8,235 bases of DNA from M3007 sp033762055 (GCA_033762055.1 JANRLZ010000295.1:1-8235), one strand, 5' to 3'; counted from the stretch's first letter, positions 1-5,827 are shown. The notes: generated from the letters alone by a model not told the origin. Translations and numbers: made by a program.

Positions 1-1
1 C

Positions 2-43
2 AATCACATCAATCACAACAATCAAAAAAATCACAGTTCAGAC
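2..43. repeat. A-rich 9-nt-periodic repeat element, copy 1
   Basis: Four consecutive 9-mers start with AATCA (AATCACATC, AATCACAAC, AATCAAAAA, AATCACAGT), followed by a short TTCAGAC tail. A close second copy lies at 2384-2420, so this is a dispersed element and not chance composition. It has no coding potential of its own. Similar A-rich short-period blocks are common between genes in Bacteroidota, but I cannot name a defined family. The element may extend past the left edge of the window. Confidence 0.6.
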
Positions 44-53
44 GTTTTTCTCG

Positions 54-262
54 CAAAAAATCACCACGCAATTCACCATTGCAACAGCAAATCCGGAAAA
101 AATTACCACACAATGCACGATTGCAACAGCAAATCCGGAAAAAATCACCACACAATGCACGATTGCAACAGCAAATCCGCAAAAAATTACCACGCAATTC
201 GCGATTACAACAGCAAACTCGCAAAAAATCACCACACAATGCACGATAGCAACACGATTTCG
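54..262. repeat. Five tandem copies of a 42-bp repeat
   Basis: Units begin at 54, 96, 138, 180 and 222; the last is 41 bp. Each starts with an A-tract (CAAAAAATCACC or GAAAAAATTACC), continues through ACACAATGCACGATTGCAAC, and ends in AGCAAATCCG or a variant. Units 2 and 3 are nearly identical, and the outer units are more diverged. Because 42 is a multiple of three, open frames run through the array on both strands (for example 113-319 plus and 239-9 minus), giving repetitive, Cys- or His/Asn-rich peptides. No signal peptide, start context or homology supports them, so I treat the array as non-coding. There are no unique spacers, so it is not CRISPR. A-tracts recur every 42 bp, about four helical turns, which could produce curvature. 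Confidence 0.85.
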
Positions 263-275
263 GGGCGATTTTACC

Positions 276-309
276 GGTTTGAATTCCATAAAGCGGAACA
301 ATTCAAACC
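276..309. repeat. Perfect 10-bp inverted repeat with a third nearby arm
   Basis: GGTTTGAATT at 276-285 is exactly complementary to AATTCAAACC at 300-309, with a 14-nt loop. A third partial arm, ATTCAAACC, lies at 324-332 in the same orientation as the right arm. No T-run follows either side closely, so this is not a convincing terminator. It could be an operator or the end of a small palindromic element. The function is unknown. Confidence 0.5.
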
Positions 310-412
310 AGCGTGGTAGCCGGATTCAAACCTTTCAAAAAAAAATGCAAGATGGATTCGGAAGGGAAAAACAGGGGGACGCAGGCCAGCAGAAACGCCG
401 ATACAAGGAAGA

Positions 413-448
413 TAAATTTGTTAAAATTACTATGTAAGTGTTAAAATT
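413..448 (+). promoter_or_regulatory. Candidate -7 box and 20-bp-spaced direct repeats
   Basis: TAAATTTG at 413-420 matches the Bacteroidota -7 consensus TAnnTTTG, but no TTTG is seen 19-20 bp upstream. Overlapping it, the 10-mer TGTTAAAATT occurs at 419-428 and again at 439-448, exactly 20 bp apart, with a related TTAACATTT just after (451-459). Same-face direct repeats near a promoter suggest an operator. The nearest downstream gene starts at 684, so the transcript would have a long leader. Confidence 0.3.
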
Positions 449-501
449 CCTTAACATTTGAGGCAAAATTTGACACGAAAAATTGGAAATTTGTTAAGAA
501 A

Positions 502-517
502 AACGCCCTTTGGCGTT
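502..517 (-). terminator. Small hairpin followed by T-run on the minus strand
   Basis: AACGCC at 502-507 and GGCGTT at 512-517 pair perfectly around a CTTT loop. Read on the minus strand, the stem is followed by TTTCTT, as in a weak intrinsic terminator. No minus-strand gene lies to its right within 1 kb that would need it. It may instead be a structural element in the leader of the FN3-type gene. Confidence 0.25.
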
Positions 518-683
518 AAAGTCGGGGGGTGCCTATTGCTTTTTACAGGTTTTGGTTAACACATTTGCCCTGTTGTCCGGACGAGGATATCAGGGTTCTG
601 CGCAGGGCCCGCCAAACATTAACCCGCTTGTTGGTTGGAACGGGACGCCGGGAAAACCAGCAGGTAAAACACAAAACTTGACA

Positions 684-1319
684 ATGTTCAGCACAAAAAT
701 TGCGCGACTGCAATTTCGCCGCGCCCGCCAGGAAGAATTGAGCGCTTTTGCCGCCCAGGTCGTAAAAGCGATTGACGACCATCCAACCCTCGCCACCATC
801 GGTCTTCCCGCCGACAAGTTGAAAGAGGCCGCCGCCCGGTATGCCGACAGTTTGGCGGTGTACCTCAACAGCGGCAGCAAGGCGTCTATCAATGCAAAGA
901 ATTACGCCAAACGACTGCTCATTCGCGCCCTCGAAGCGTATGCAGATGCGGTGGAAGACCTGACGGCGGAAGACGGGCAATTGATTATTGAAGCCGGCTT
1001 CACGCAACAACTTCCCTCAACGGCACGCTTGAGCGGACGTATCCCGCCGCCGCTGATCCTGCAAGCCAAAAGCACGGGCAACCGCGGCGAACTGCGTATC
1101 CGGCTGGAAGATTTTTTCCCGCGCGCCATTCGTTCGCATTTGTTTGAGTATTCGCTCGATAGTGGTCTAACCTGGCAAAACGGCCCCTTCAACAACCGCC
1201 GATATTGCGTCATCGAAGGGTTGCCCCACAGCGCCTCGATGCAACTCCGGGTCAAGTCCATCGGCACAGGCAGCGCCACCAGCGACTGGTCGGAGCCGGT
1301 GATCGTGGCAGTTCCTTAG
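684..1319 (+). CDS. FN3-type domain protein with helical N-terminal domain (211 aa)
   Basis: This predicted cytoplasmic protein has no signal peptide or membrane segment. Residues 1 to about 110 are helical and rich in Ala, Leu and Lys, with a pattern like AARYADSLAVYL...AKRLLIRALEAYADAVEDL and an IIEAGF segment at 101-106. A Pro-rich hinge (PSTARLSGRIPPP, 111-123) leads into a beta-rich domain of about 85 residues with an FN3-like signature: YSLDSGLTW at 156-164, LRVKSIG at 188-194 and a final SDWSEPVIV. Short proteins of this two-part design are common in Saprospiraceae-type genomes; I know of no established function. I chose ATG 684 because the protein reads sensibly from MFSTKIARLQF; the frame stays open back to a TTG at 510, but those 58 residues look like leader. 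The gene appears monocistronic: repeats and a terminator follow it. Confidence 0.8.
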   Translation: MFSTKIARLQFRRARQEELSAFAAQVVKAIDDHPTLATIGLPADKLKEAAARYADSLAVYLNSGSKASINAKNYAKRLLIRALEAYADAVEDLTAEDGQLIIEAGFTQQLPSTARLSGRIPPPLILQAKSTGNRGELRIRLEDFFPRAIRSHLFEYSLDSGLTWQNGPFNNRRYCVIEGLPHSASMQLRVKSIGTGSATSDWSEPVIVAVP

Positions 1320-1323
1320 ATAA

Positions 1324-1414
1324 GGATGAAGGAGGAGGGAGGAGGGATGAAGGAGGAGGGATGAAGGATGAGGGATGAAGGAGGAGGGATGAAGGAGGAG
1401 GGATGAAGGAGGAG
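1324..1414. repeat. Array of thirteen purine heptamers
   Basis: Exactly 91 bases divide into thirteen in-phase 7-mers: six GGATGAA, six GGAGGAG and one GGATGAG. Mostly they alternate, giving a 14-bp higher-order unit. The array starts 4 nt after the stop codon of the FN3-type gene and lies before its terminator, so it would sit in the 3' untranslated region. The strand is entirely purine apart from the T of GGATGA. It resembles the short tandemly repeated heptamers (STRR) described in cyanobacteria in form, but a relationship is not implied. Confidence 0.9.
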
Positions 1415-1445
1415 GGAAATTCGCTTTTTTGGTTTTGGGATTCAA

Positions 1446-1475
1446 CGCCCCGGTCTTGCGGCCGGGGTGTTTTTG
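1446..1475 (+). terminator. Intrinsic terminator of the FN3-type gene
   Basis: The stem CG-CCCCGGTC (1446-1455) pairs with GGCCGGGG-TG (1460-1469) around a TTGC loop: ten base pairs including two G-T wobbles. TTTTTG then TTTG follow at once. This is a classic Rho-independent terminator on the plus strand. It lies 127 nt after the FN3-type stop and before the candidate DUF559 promoter, so the two genes are probably separate transcripts. Confidence 0.85.
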
Positions 1476-1492
1476 TTTGTGGCGCCGGCTGT

Positions 1493-1526
1493 GGAGATGT
1501 ATTAGCGGGGAGATGTATTATATTTG
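1493..1526 (+). promoter_or_regulatory. Promoter of the DUF559 gene with direct repeats
   Basis: TATATTTG at 1519-1526 is a perfect TAnnTTTG -7 box, 20 nt before ATG 1547. The -33 position holds only a poor match. The 12-mer GGAGATGTATTA occurs at 1493-1504 and again at 1509-1520, 16 bp apart, and the second copy overlaps the -7 box. This could be a repressor site or a recent small duplication. Confidence 0.55.
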
Positions 1527-1546
1527 TATCCACCATTTTGAAAACT

Positions 1547-1960
1547 ATGGAAAAGGCATCTCCATCCAATAACTATCATTACAACAAAAACCTGAAGCAA
1601 TTTGCCCGCGACCTGCGGAACTGTTCTACCAAAGCAGAAATCCTGCTTTGGGATGATGTGTTGAAAAAAAGTTATCTCGGCTATCCTTTTCTAAGGCAGC
1701 GCCCGGTACTGAGATATATCGCTGATTTCATTTGTCTTGAACTAATGTTGATCATCGAGGTTGACGGCATGACGCATGATTTTTCTATTGTACAACAAAA
1801 AGACCGGCGCAAGCAAAAGGATCTGGAAGCCGTAGGTTTTACGGTACTTCGATTTTCTGATTTCGAGGTACTTGAAAGAAGAGACGAAGTAGCGCAAATG
1901 TTACGCATCTGGATTCAGGTATGGGAGATTATGAACGGAAAACAACGCCGTCCTCTCTGA
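1547..1960 (+). CDS. DUF559 (Vsr-like) endonuclease-domain protein (137 aa)
   Basis: A small soluble protein of the DUF559 family, which belongs to the PD-(D/E)XK nuclease superfamily and resembles Vsr repair endonucleases. Visible family marks are NCSTKAEILLWDDVL (25-39; the usual TxAEkxLW), FLRQRPVLRYIADFIC (48-63), and LIIEVDGMTHD (68-78; compare the usual lviElDGxxH). The likely catalytic acids are D60, E71 and D73. The region FTVLRFSDFEVL (98-109) matches the family's conserved vlRf.n.eVl. Length is about normal for stand-alone members. ATG 1547 is placed by the TATATTTG box 20 nt upstream; the open frame continues back to 1403, but that part crosses the heptamer array and terminator. 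The substrate is unknown for the family. It stands alone: no methylase or other restriction partner is visible. A GC-rich hairpin repeat begins 15 nt after its stop. Confidence 0.85.
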   Translation: MEKASPSNNYHYNKNLKQFARDLRNCSTKAEILLWDDVLKKSYLGYPFLRQRPVLRYIADFICLELMLIIEVDGMTHDFSIVQQKDRRKQKDLEAVGFTVLRFSDFEVLERRDEVAQMLRIWIQVWEIMNGKQRRPL

Positions 1961-1975
1961 CTGGCTTGGCAGCTT

Positions 1976-2038
1976 GGGTAGCCTGGCATTTCAGCTCCGC
2001 TCATTCATCCCCCCGACCCCCTTCAAAGGGGGAGGCGG
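1976..2038 (+). repeat. GC-rich hairpin repeat, copy A (direct)
   Basis: This 63-bp unit matches copy B (2287-2349) at 61 of 63 positions by hand alignment. Its core CCCCCTT-CA-AAGGGGG (2017-2032) folds into a 7-bp hairpin, and it is preceded by TCATTCATCCCCCCGA. It lies just downstream of the DUF559 stop codon. The hairpin plus conserved flank resembles a REP-type extragenic element. Confidence 0.8.
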
Positions 2039-2100
2039 ACTGGCTCGGCTTAACGCCTCGCCCAAAGTTGATGTTCAGGGAATCTCAAGCATCAAAAACA

Positions 2101-2185
2101 CGGCGCAGCGAAGCGAAGCCTGCAACCTCCCCCTTTGACGGGGGCCGGGGGGATGACCGCGCGGAGCCGCAATGCCGGGCTACTT
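2101..2185 (-). repeat. GC-rich hairpin repeat, copy C (inverted)
   Basis: In reverse orientation it matches copies A and B. The part at 2123-2185 agrees with the complement of A at about 51 of 63 positions, and the core 2126-2156 at 29 of 31. Together with an outer extension at 2101-2122 (19 of 22 against 2350-2371) it forms an 85-nt inverted repeat with copy B. In the hairpin core of C (CCCCCTTTGACGGGGG) one pair is lost relative to A and B. Confidence 0.75.
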
Positions 2186-2223
2186 ATGCCGCCCGACAGT
2201 TGAGCATCGCCATTAACCGACTT

Positions 2224-2239
2224 CAGATTCTTTAATCTG
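2224..2239. repeat. Small perfect hairpin between repeat copies C and B
   Basis: CAGATT (2224-2229) pairs with AATCTG (2234-2239) around a CTTT loop. It sits near the middle of the roughly 100-nt stretch between the inverted copies C and B. There is no T-run. It may be part of the same composite element; no function is assigned. Confidence 0.35.
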
Positions 2240-2286
2240 CGTATCCCTGAAATTCGTTTTATCGGTGATTCAGTTGACGACCAAAC

Positions 2287-2371
2287 GGGTAGCCTGGCAT
2301 TTCGTCTCCGCTCATTCATCCCCCCGACCCCCTTCAAAGGGGGAGGCGGCGGGCTTCGCTACCCTGCGCCG
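2287..2371 (+). repeat. GC-rich hairpin repeat, copy B (direct)
   Basis: The first 63 bp are a near-identical copy of A, with two adjacent differences at 2305-2306. The hairpin core CCCCCTT-CA-AAGGGGG is at 2328-2343. The extra 22 bp at 2350-2371 (GGCTTCGCT and TGCGCCG are visible) match the outer part of inverted copy C but match A poorly. B and C therefore make a REP-doublet-like composite spanning 2101-2371. Confidence 0.8.
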
Positions 2372-2383
2372 TCATTAAAACAT

Positions 2384-2420
2384 AATCACATCAATCACAA
2401 AAATCAAAAAAAATCATAGT
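2384..2420. repeat. A-rich 9-nt-periodic repeat element, copy 2
   Basis: AATCACATC, AATCACAAA, AATCAAAAA, one extra A, then AATCATAGT. This matches the element at 2-37 with only a few changes and one insertion. It lies 27-63 bp upstream of the phosphatase -7 box, so its A-tracts could act as an upstream curved or UP-like segment there. That role is inference. Confidence 0.6.
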
Positions 2421-2446
2421 TTAACCCCGCCGTAATATTGGAATTC

Positions 2447-2454
2447 TACATTTG
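2447..2454 (+). promoter_or_regulatory. -7 box of the phosphatase gene
   Basis: TACATTTG is a perfect match to TAnnTTTG and lies 22 nt before ATG 2477, implying a leader of roughly 16 nt. No good TTTG is present 19-20 bp upstream. The box supports ATG 2477 over the earlier in-frame TTG at 2438, which would lie upstream of the predicted transcript start. Confidence 0.5.
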
Positions 2455-2476
2455 CCGCCAACGAAACAAGCATCGT

Positions 2477-4378
2477 ATGATCCGGCAAATTCAACTCGTT
2501 TTCCTTCTTTTTGGCGCACAAATCGTCGCTGCACAAACAAACCCTGATTCATTTCTGGTTAAACCCTACCTCCAGTTCGCTACCAAAGACGGTATCTACA
2601 TCCTTTGGGAAACCACCGCCCCCGCCACCAGCATCGTGGAGTATGGGGAAGCATTGCCCAATGCCCGGATTCCGAATCTGAACCAGACCAGCACACTGAA
2701 CGGCGTCCGACTGCTGCATGAAGTAAAACTCGAAGGTTTGAAAACCGCCACCAAATACCTTTATCGGGTGCGCAGCATAACGGCCGGCGGACAGGAAATT
2801 GTAAGCGAGGTATTTACCTTTAAAACCGCGGTCAACGACAACGATGCCTTCTTTTTTGCCCTGGTCGGCGATACCCAGAAAAACGACCGCACTCCCTGGG
2901 CCTGGGGGAAAATTGCACGGAAAATCTGGGGCGAACGCCCTCACTTTATCATCAATGCCGGCGATCTGGTTGATATGGGTACACGCAAGACCGACTGGAC
3001 GGAACATTTTTTTCCGTACGGCCATGTCATTATGAGTCGCTATCCCATGTACAGCGTATTGGGCAATCATGAACAGGACGCCCCGTTTTACTACGATTAC
3101 ATGGTGAACCCGGCTCCGGAATATTACTACACATTCAAATACGGCAATGCCCAGTTTTTTATGATTGACTCCAACCGGGATGTGTCGGAGGGATCGGAAC
3201 AATACGATTGGCTGGAGTGGGAACTCGCCCGATCAACAGCCACCTGGAAATTCGTCGTGCACCACCATCCGCCATACTCTTCCGATTCCGACGATCATGG
3301 CAACACTTTTATCGGCGCCTCCAGCTACCAGACGCAAACCCGCAACCTCATCCCGCTCTACGAAGCCTACAAGGTAGATTTTTGTCTTTTCGGACATACC
3401 CACCTCTACGAACGCAGCTGGCCAATTTTTGAAAATACCATCAACCAGCAAAACGGGGTGGTGTACATCAACTCTGGCGGGGCCGGCGGCGGACTGGAAG
3501 ACTTCGACCCGACACGCTCCTGGTTCAGTATGCAAATGAGAAACGACCATCATTTTTGCACCTTTGCCATTTACGACAAAACACTGGTTTTTAAAGCAAT
3601 AGATCATGAAGGGCGCCTCTTCGACGCCTTTGAAATGCAAAAGAACGAGGAGACCCCGTCAAATGCACGGGGCGTTTTCGCCTTGCCGCCTGCCCCTCAT
3701 TTTGCGGTGGATAAATTGATTTTTCAAGACAAGGCCACGGCGAAAATAAGCAGCCAGCTCCCGGAGCATCAAATCCGCTATACCCTCGACGGAAGCACCC
3801 CCAGCCTGCAATCGCCCCTGTACACCACGCCCGTTTCCATCGAAAAAACAGGGGTGTTGAAGGCTCGTACGTACACCGCCGACGGCAAGGCAAGCCGGGT
3901 GGTCGAACGCTCGTTCCGAAAAATGCAACCCCTGCCGGCAACAAAAACCGGGAAAACCACGCCCGGACTCACTTTTCGTTATTACGAAGGCAACTGGAAT
4001 CAACTCCCCGATTTTAACCAGATTCAACCCGTAAAAACCGGGGTTACCGATACCATTGACCTTGAAAAAATGGGCTTTACCGGCGATCATTTTGCCCTGG
4101 TATTGGAAGGTTATATAGAACTGCCCAAAACCGATACCTACCAGTTTTTCACCCGATCCGACGACGGCTCCAGGCTGTATATTGACGGTGAACTGGTTGT
4201 TGACAACGATGGCGACCATGGCGCATTCCGAAAACAAGGAACCACCATACTGGAAAAAGGCAAACACCGACTGCGTATCGAATTCTTTGAAGGGGAGGGC
4301 TATCAATACCTCAGCGCCGGCATTTCAGACGAATATGGCTTCCATGATGCGTTCGGGCGGGCGTTTTTGAGCCATTAG
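2477..4378 (+). CDS. Secreted purple-acid-phosphatase-like enzyme with chitobiase-C-like and PA14 domains
   Basis: A predicted exported metallophosphoesterase of 633 aa. Residues 1-19 are a signal peptide (MIRQIQLVFLLFGAQIVAA, then Q). Residues about 24-115 form the FN3-like N-terminal domain of purple acid phosphatases. The catalytic domain (about 125-390) shows GDTQ (D132), GDLVDMG (D163), GNHE (N197, H198), VVHHHPPYS (H262-H264; H263 aligns with the usual H-x-P-x-Y) and GHTHLYER (H307, H309). The tyrosine of the classical GDxxY motif is D166 here, so the true purple Fe(III)-Tyr centre is unlikely. A chitobiase/hexosaminidase C-terminal-like module (about 411-490, with YTLDGSTPS) and a PA14 domain (about 496-633, with FFTRSDDGSRLYIDGELVV) follow; both suggest carbohydrate or surface binding. 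The substrate is unknown: phosphomonoester, diester or nucleotide. No typical type IX secretion tail is visible. It ends 9 nt from the convergent next gene. Confidence 0.88.
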   Translation: MIRQIQLVFLLFGAQIVAAQTNPDSFLVKPYLQFATKDGIYILWETTAPATSIVEYGEALPNARIPNLNQTSTLNGVRLLHEVKLEGLKTATKYLYRVRSITAGGQEIVSEVFTFKTAVNDNDAFFFALVGDTQKNDRTPWAWGKIARKIWGERPHFIINAGDLVDMGTRKTDWTEHFFPYGHVIMSRYPMYSVLGNHEQDAPFYYDYMVNPAPEYYYTFKYGNAQFFMIDSNRDVSEGSEQYDWLEWELARSTATWKFVVHHHPPYSSDSDDHGNTFIGASSYQTQTRNLIPLYEAYKVDFCLFGHTHLYERSWPIFENTINQQNGVVYINSGGAGGGLEDFDPTRSWFSMQMRNDHHFCTFAIYDKTLVFKAIDHEGRLFDAFEMQKNEETPSNARGVFALPPAPHFAVDKLIFQDKATAKISSQLPEHQIRYTLDGSTPSLQSPLYTTPVSIEKTGVLKARTYTADGKASRVVERSFRKMQPLPATKTGKTTPGLTFRYYEGNWNQLPDFNQIQPVKTGVTDTIDLEKMGFTGDHFALVLEGYIELPKTDTYQFFTRSDDGSRLYIDGELVVDNDGDHGAFRKQGTTILEKGKHRLRIEFFEGEGYQYLSAGISDEYGFHDAFGRAFLSH

Positions 4379-4387
4379 TACCCCCCG

Positions 4388-5233
4388 CTACTGCCGCACC
4401 TCCAGGGTCATCGCCGCCGACATGGCAGTAAACGCTTTCCAGCGGTTGCGACTGCCGTATTTGTAAAAATGTTTGCTGCCGGGCGCCGGCATCGCAATCG
4501 GAATGGTTAATTCCGTGCCGCCTTTGCTGCCGTAAATCCATTCTACCCCCACCACCAGATCGTCTTCGGCATACACCTCGTAAGCCTGCAAATCCACCTT
4601 GACCCAGCCGGTCTTTTTGCCGACAAGCGGAACGATGATCTGTTCGTGCAGGAGGTTGTCGCCGGGCTTGCCCTTCTGCAGGTCGTACACATTGATGCGA
4701 AAGCGCACCGTATCAAAGTTGTTGGCCGCAACAAAAAACTGAAAACTTTCCAAACGGGTCGGTTTTTTGACCGTAAACCGCCGCCCGATTTCTGCACCCA
4801 GGTTCTGATTGATTTTGCCCTCCAGGGCATAGTTCACCACCATGCGGTACTTTGATTTTACTTTACCCAACACTTTCAGGCGGGTTTCGTCGGGACGAAT
4901 CACGACTTCCCGGAGTTGCAAAACGCCCGGCTCCAGCCGGATGTCGAGCATTCCGGAAACAGCGGCCCCGAAGGGCATGGTTTGCGGACGGTAACCCAGC
5001 AAATAAAACTGCATGGAATCGCGGTCGCTCAACGCCGTTTTTTCGGGAATTTCCAGCGTAAACCGCCCGTCCTCGCCGGAAACGGTGCCAATAGAGGTGC
5101 CGGGTATCCCGATACTGACATAAGCCAGCGCTTCGCCGGAAGGCGCTTCCGAAACACGTCCGGTGATGGTTTTTTGGGCAAAAGCAGGGAGGGTTGCGCC
5201 CGCCAGGACGCAGCAAAAAATGAAATGTTTCAT
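4388..5233 (-). CDS. Secreted CarboxypepD_reg-like domain protein (281 aa)
   Basis: A signal peptide covers residues 1-19 (MKHFIFCCVLAGATLPAFA, then Q). Residues about 21-108 form a CarboxypepD_reg-like beta-sandwich: ITGRVSEAPSGEALAYVSIGIPGT, then GTVSGEDGRFTLEIP and LLGYRPQ. In Bacteroidota this module usually begins TonB-dependent receptors, but here no plug or barrel follows, so this is not a SusC-type transporter. The C-terminal part (about 145-281) is beta-rich, with FQFFVAANNFDTVRFRINVYDL and WIYGSKGGTELTIPIAM, and may be a second sandwich domain; I do not recognise it. Export to the periplasm or outer surface is likely. It is the last gene of the minus-strand cluster, 15 nt after the M50-like gene. 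The function is unknown; a substrate or structural partner of the upstream membrane proteases is possible but not shown. Confidence 0.8.
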   Translation of the reverse strand: MKHFIFCCVLAGATLPAFAQKTITGRVSEAPSGEALAYVSIGIPGTSIGTVSGEDGRFTLEIPEKTALSDRDSMQFYLLGYRPQTMPFGAAVSGMLDIRLEPGVLQLREVVIRPDETRLKVLGKVKSKYRMVVNYALEGKINQNLGAEIGRRFTVKKPTRLESFQFFVAANNFDTVRFRINVYDLQKGKPGDNLLHEQIIVPLVGKKTGWVKVDLQAYEVYAEDDLVVGVEWIYGSKGGTELTIPIAMPAPGSKHFYKYGSRNRWKAFTAMSAAMTLEVRQ

Positions 5234-5248
5234 GTTAAACGGGTTGTT

Positions 5249-5827
5249 TTAACCGGCAAATACAAAGCGCATTCCGACCATGCAGGCCGCCATCACGGCG
5301 CAAAAAATGCCCAGTCCGACGCGCCATTTTTCAGGCACGGTTTTTAAAAAATGAAGGATACAAAGCGCCAGTCCGACCCCCAGCAAGCCCAGCGGGAGTC
5401 GCAGGGCGGGACAATACGCCTCCACCGCCAGCATATCGCCCATGGGCCGTATGTTGCTCAAGGTGAGGTAACTGGCCGCTTCGGTGAGGTTGGCCAGAAC
5501 AAATACACTGAAAAACCAGGCGACCCAGGTTCCGCCGACTTTTTGTTGCAGCGCCCAATAACCGCCCGCCGATAGCGCCAAATTGGCGAGGATGCCGCCC
5601 ATAGATGCAAAAAACAACTGCGGGTGGTTCAGTGCCGCCACACAGGCGGCGTCCAAGGGCTCGGGACTCGCGGCGCCGAAATGAAACGGTACGTAGAGAT
5701 CAAACAAATCGGGTTTGCAACCAAAGTGGCGGAACACCAGCGCATGTCCGAGTTCGTGCAGCCAAATGGTGGCATAGGTGGCGGAATAGGCCAGCAGCGG
5801 AAAGGCCATTTTTGGAAAGATTGACAT
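5249..5827 (-). CDS. M50-like (site-2-protease-type) membrane metalloprotease (192 aa)
   Basis: A small polytopic membrane protein with the zinc motif HELGH at 24-28 (ligands H24 and H28, catalytic E25) inside the first hydrophobic segment. GGILANLAL (77-85) corresponds to the conserved glycine/asparagine segment of M50 proteins. N125-x2-P128-x2-D131 in SNIRPMGDM could supply the third zinc ligand, although the usual LDG form is missing. Hydrophobic segments lie at about 7-32, 66-92, 101-122, 144-161 and 168-190. There is no PDZ domain. It is shorter than RseP-type enzymes and closer to compact M50 members. The gene lies 14 nt after the CPBP protease and 15 nt before the CarboxypepD_reg gene, so co-transcription is likely. 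Activity is plausible because the HExxH is intact; the substrate is unknown. Confidence 0.78.
   Translation of the reverse strand: MSIFPKMAFPLLAYSATYATIWLHELGHALVFRHFGCKPDLFDLYVPFHFGAASPEPLDAACVAALNHPQLFFASMGGILANLALSAGGYWALQQKVGGTWVAWFFSVFVLANLTEAASYLTLSNIRPMGDMLAVEAYCPALRLPLGLLGVGLALCILHFLKTVPEKWRVGLGIFCAVMAACMVGMRFVFAG

Larger units (their letters stand above)
263..683. other. Non-coding leader region upstream of the FN3-type gene
   Basis: About 420 bases without a gene I can support. An open frame does run from a TTG at 510 into the FN3-type gene, but its first 58 codons show no recognisable domain or signal peptide. The region holds the inverted repeat at 276-309, a TAAATTTG box at 413-420, two TGTTAAAATT repeats 20 bp apart (419-428 and 439-448), and a small hairpin at 502-517. 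It is AT-rich up to about 500 and more GC-rich after that. It probably contains the promoter and untranslated leader of the next gene. Confidence 0.5.
1961..2446. other. Gene-free intergenic region filled by repeats
   Basis: About 480 bases between the DUF559 stop and the phosphatase promoter. Short open frames cross it (for example 1921-2235 plus and 2337-2092 minus), but they run through the repeats and encode Pro/Arg/Ser-rich peptides with no recognisable family. The content is repeat copies A, C and B, a small hairpin, and the 9-nt-periodic element. Between A and C (2039-2100) I see no further structure. Confidence 0.7.

Noticed and set aside
54..262. CRISPR array
   Set aside because: The 42-bp units are directly joined and similar along their whole length, with no unique spacers, and no cas genes are in the window.
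9..319. Repetitive open frames on both strands through the 42-bp array
   Set aside because: The repeat length is a multiple of three, so any frame without a stop in one unit stays open. There are no start signals, signal peptides or known families.
2092..2337. 81-aa minus-strand frame and the plus-strand frame 1921-2235
   Set aside because: Both read through the hairpin repeats. The peptides reflect repeat composition and match nothing I recognise.
1976..2371. Insertion sequence or MITE with target-site duplication
   Set aside because: No transposase is present and I could not find matching short direct repeats outside the inverted arms. A REP-like composite fits better.
2549..3202. 217-aa minus-strand open frame inside the phosphatase gene
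   Set aside because: Antisense to the catalytic domain, whose metal-binding motifs are all read on the plus strand. The same holds for the 215-aa frame at 4306-3659.
4379..4387. Shared terminator between the convergent phosphatase and CarboxypepD_reg genes
   Set aside because: Only nine bases separate the stop codons, and I found no GC-rich stem followed by a T-run on either strand near them.
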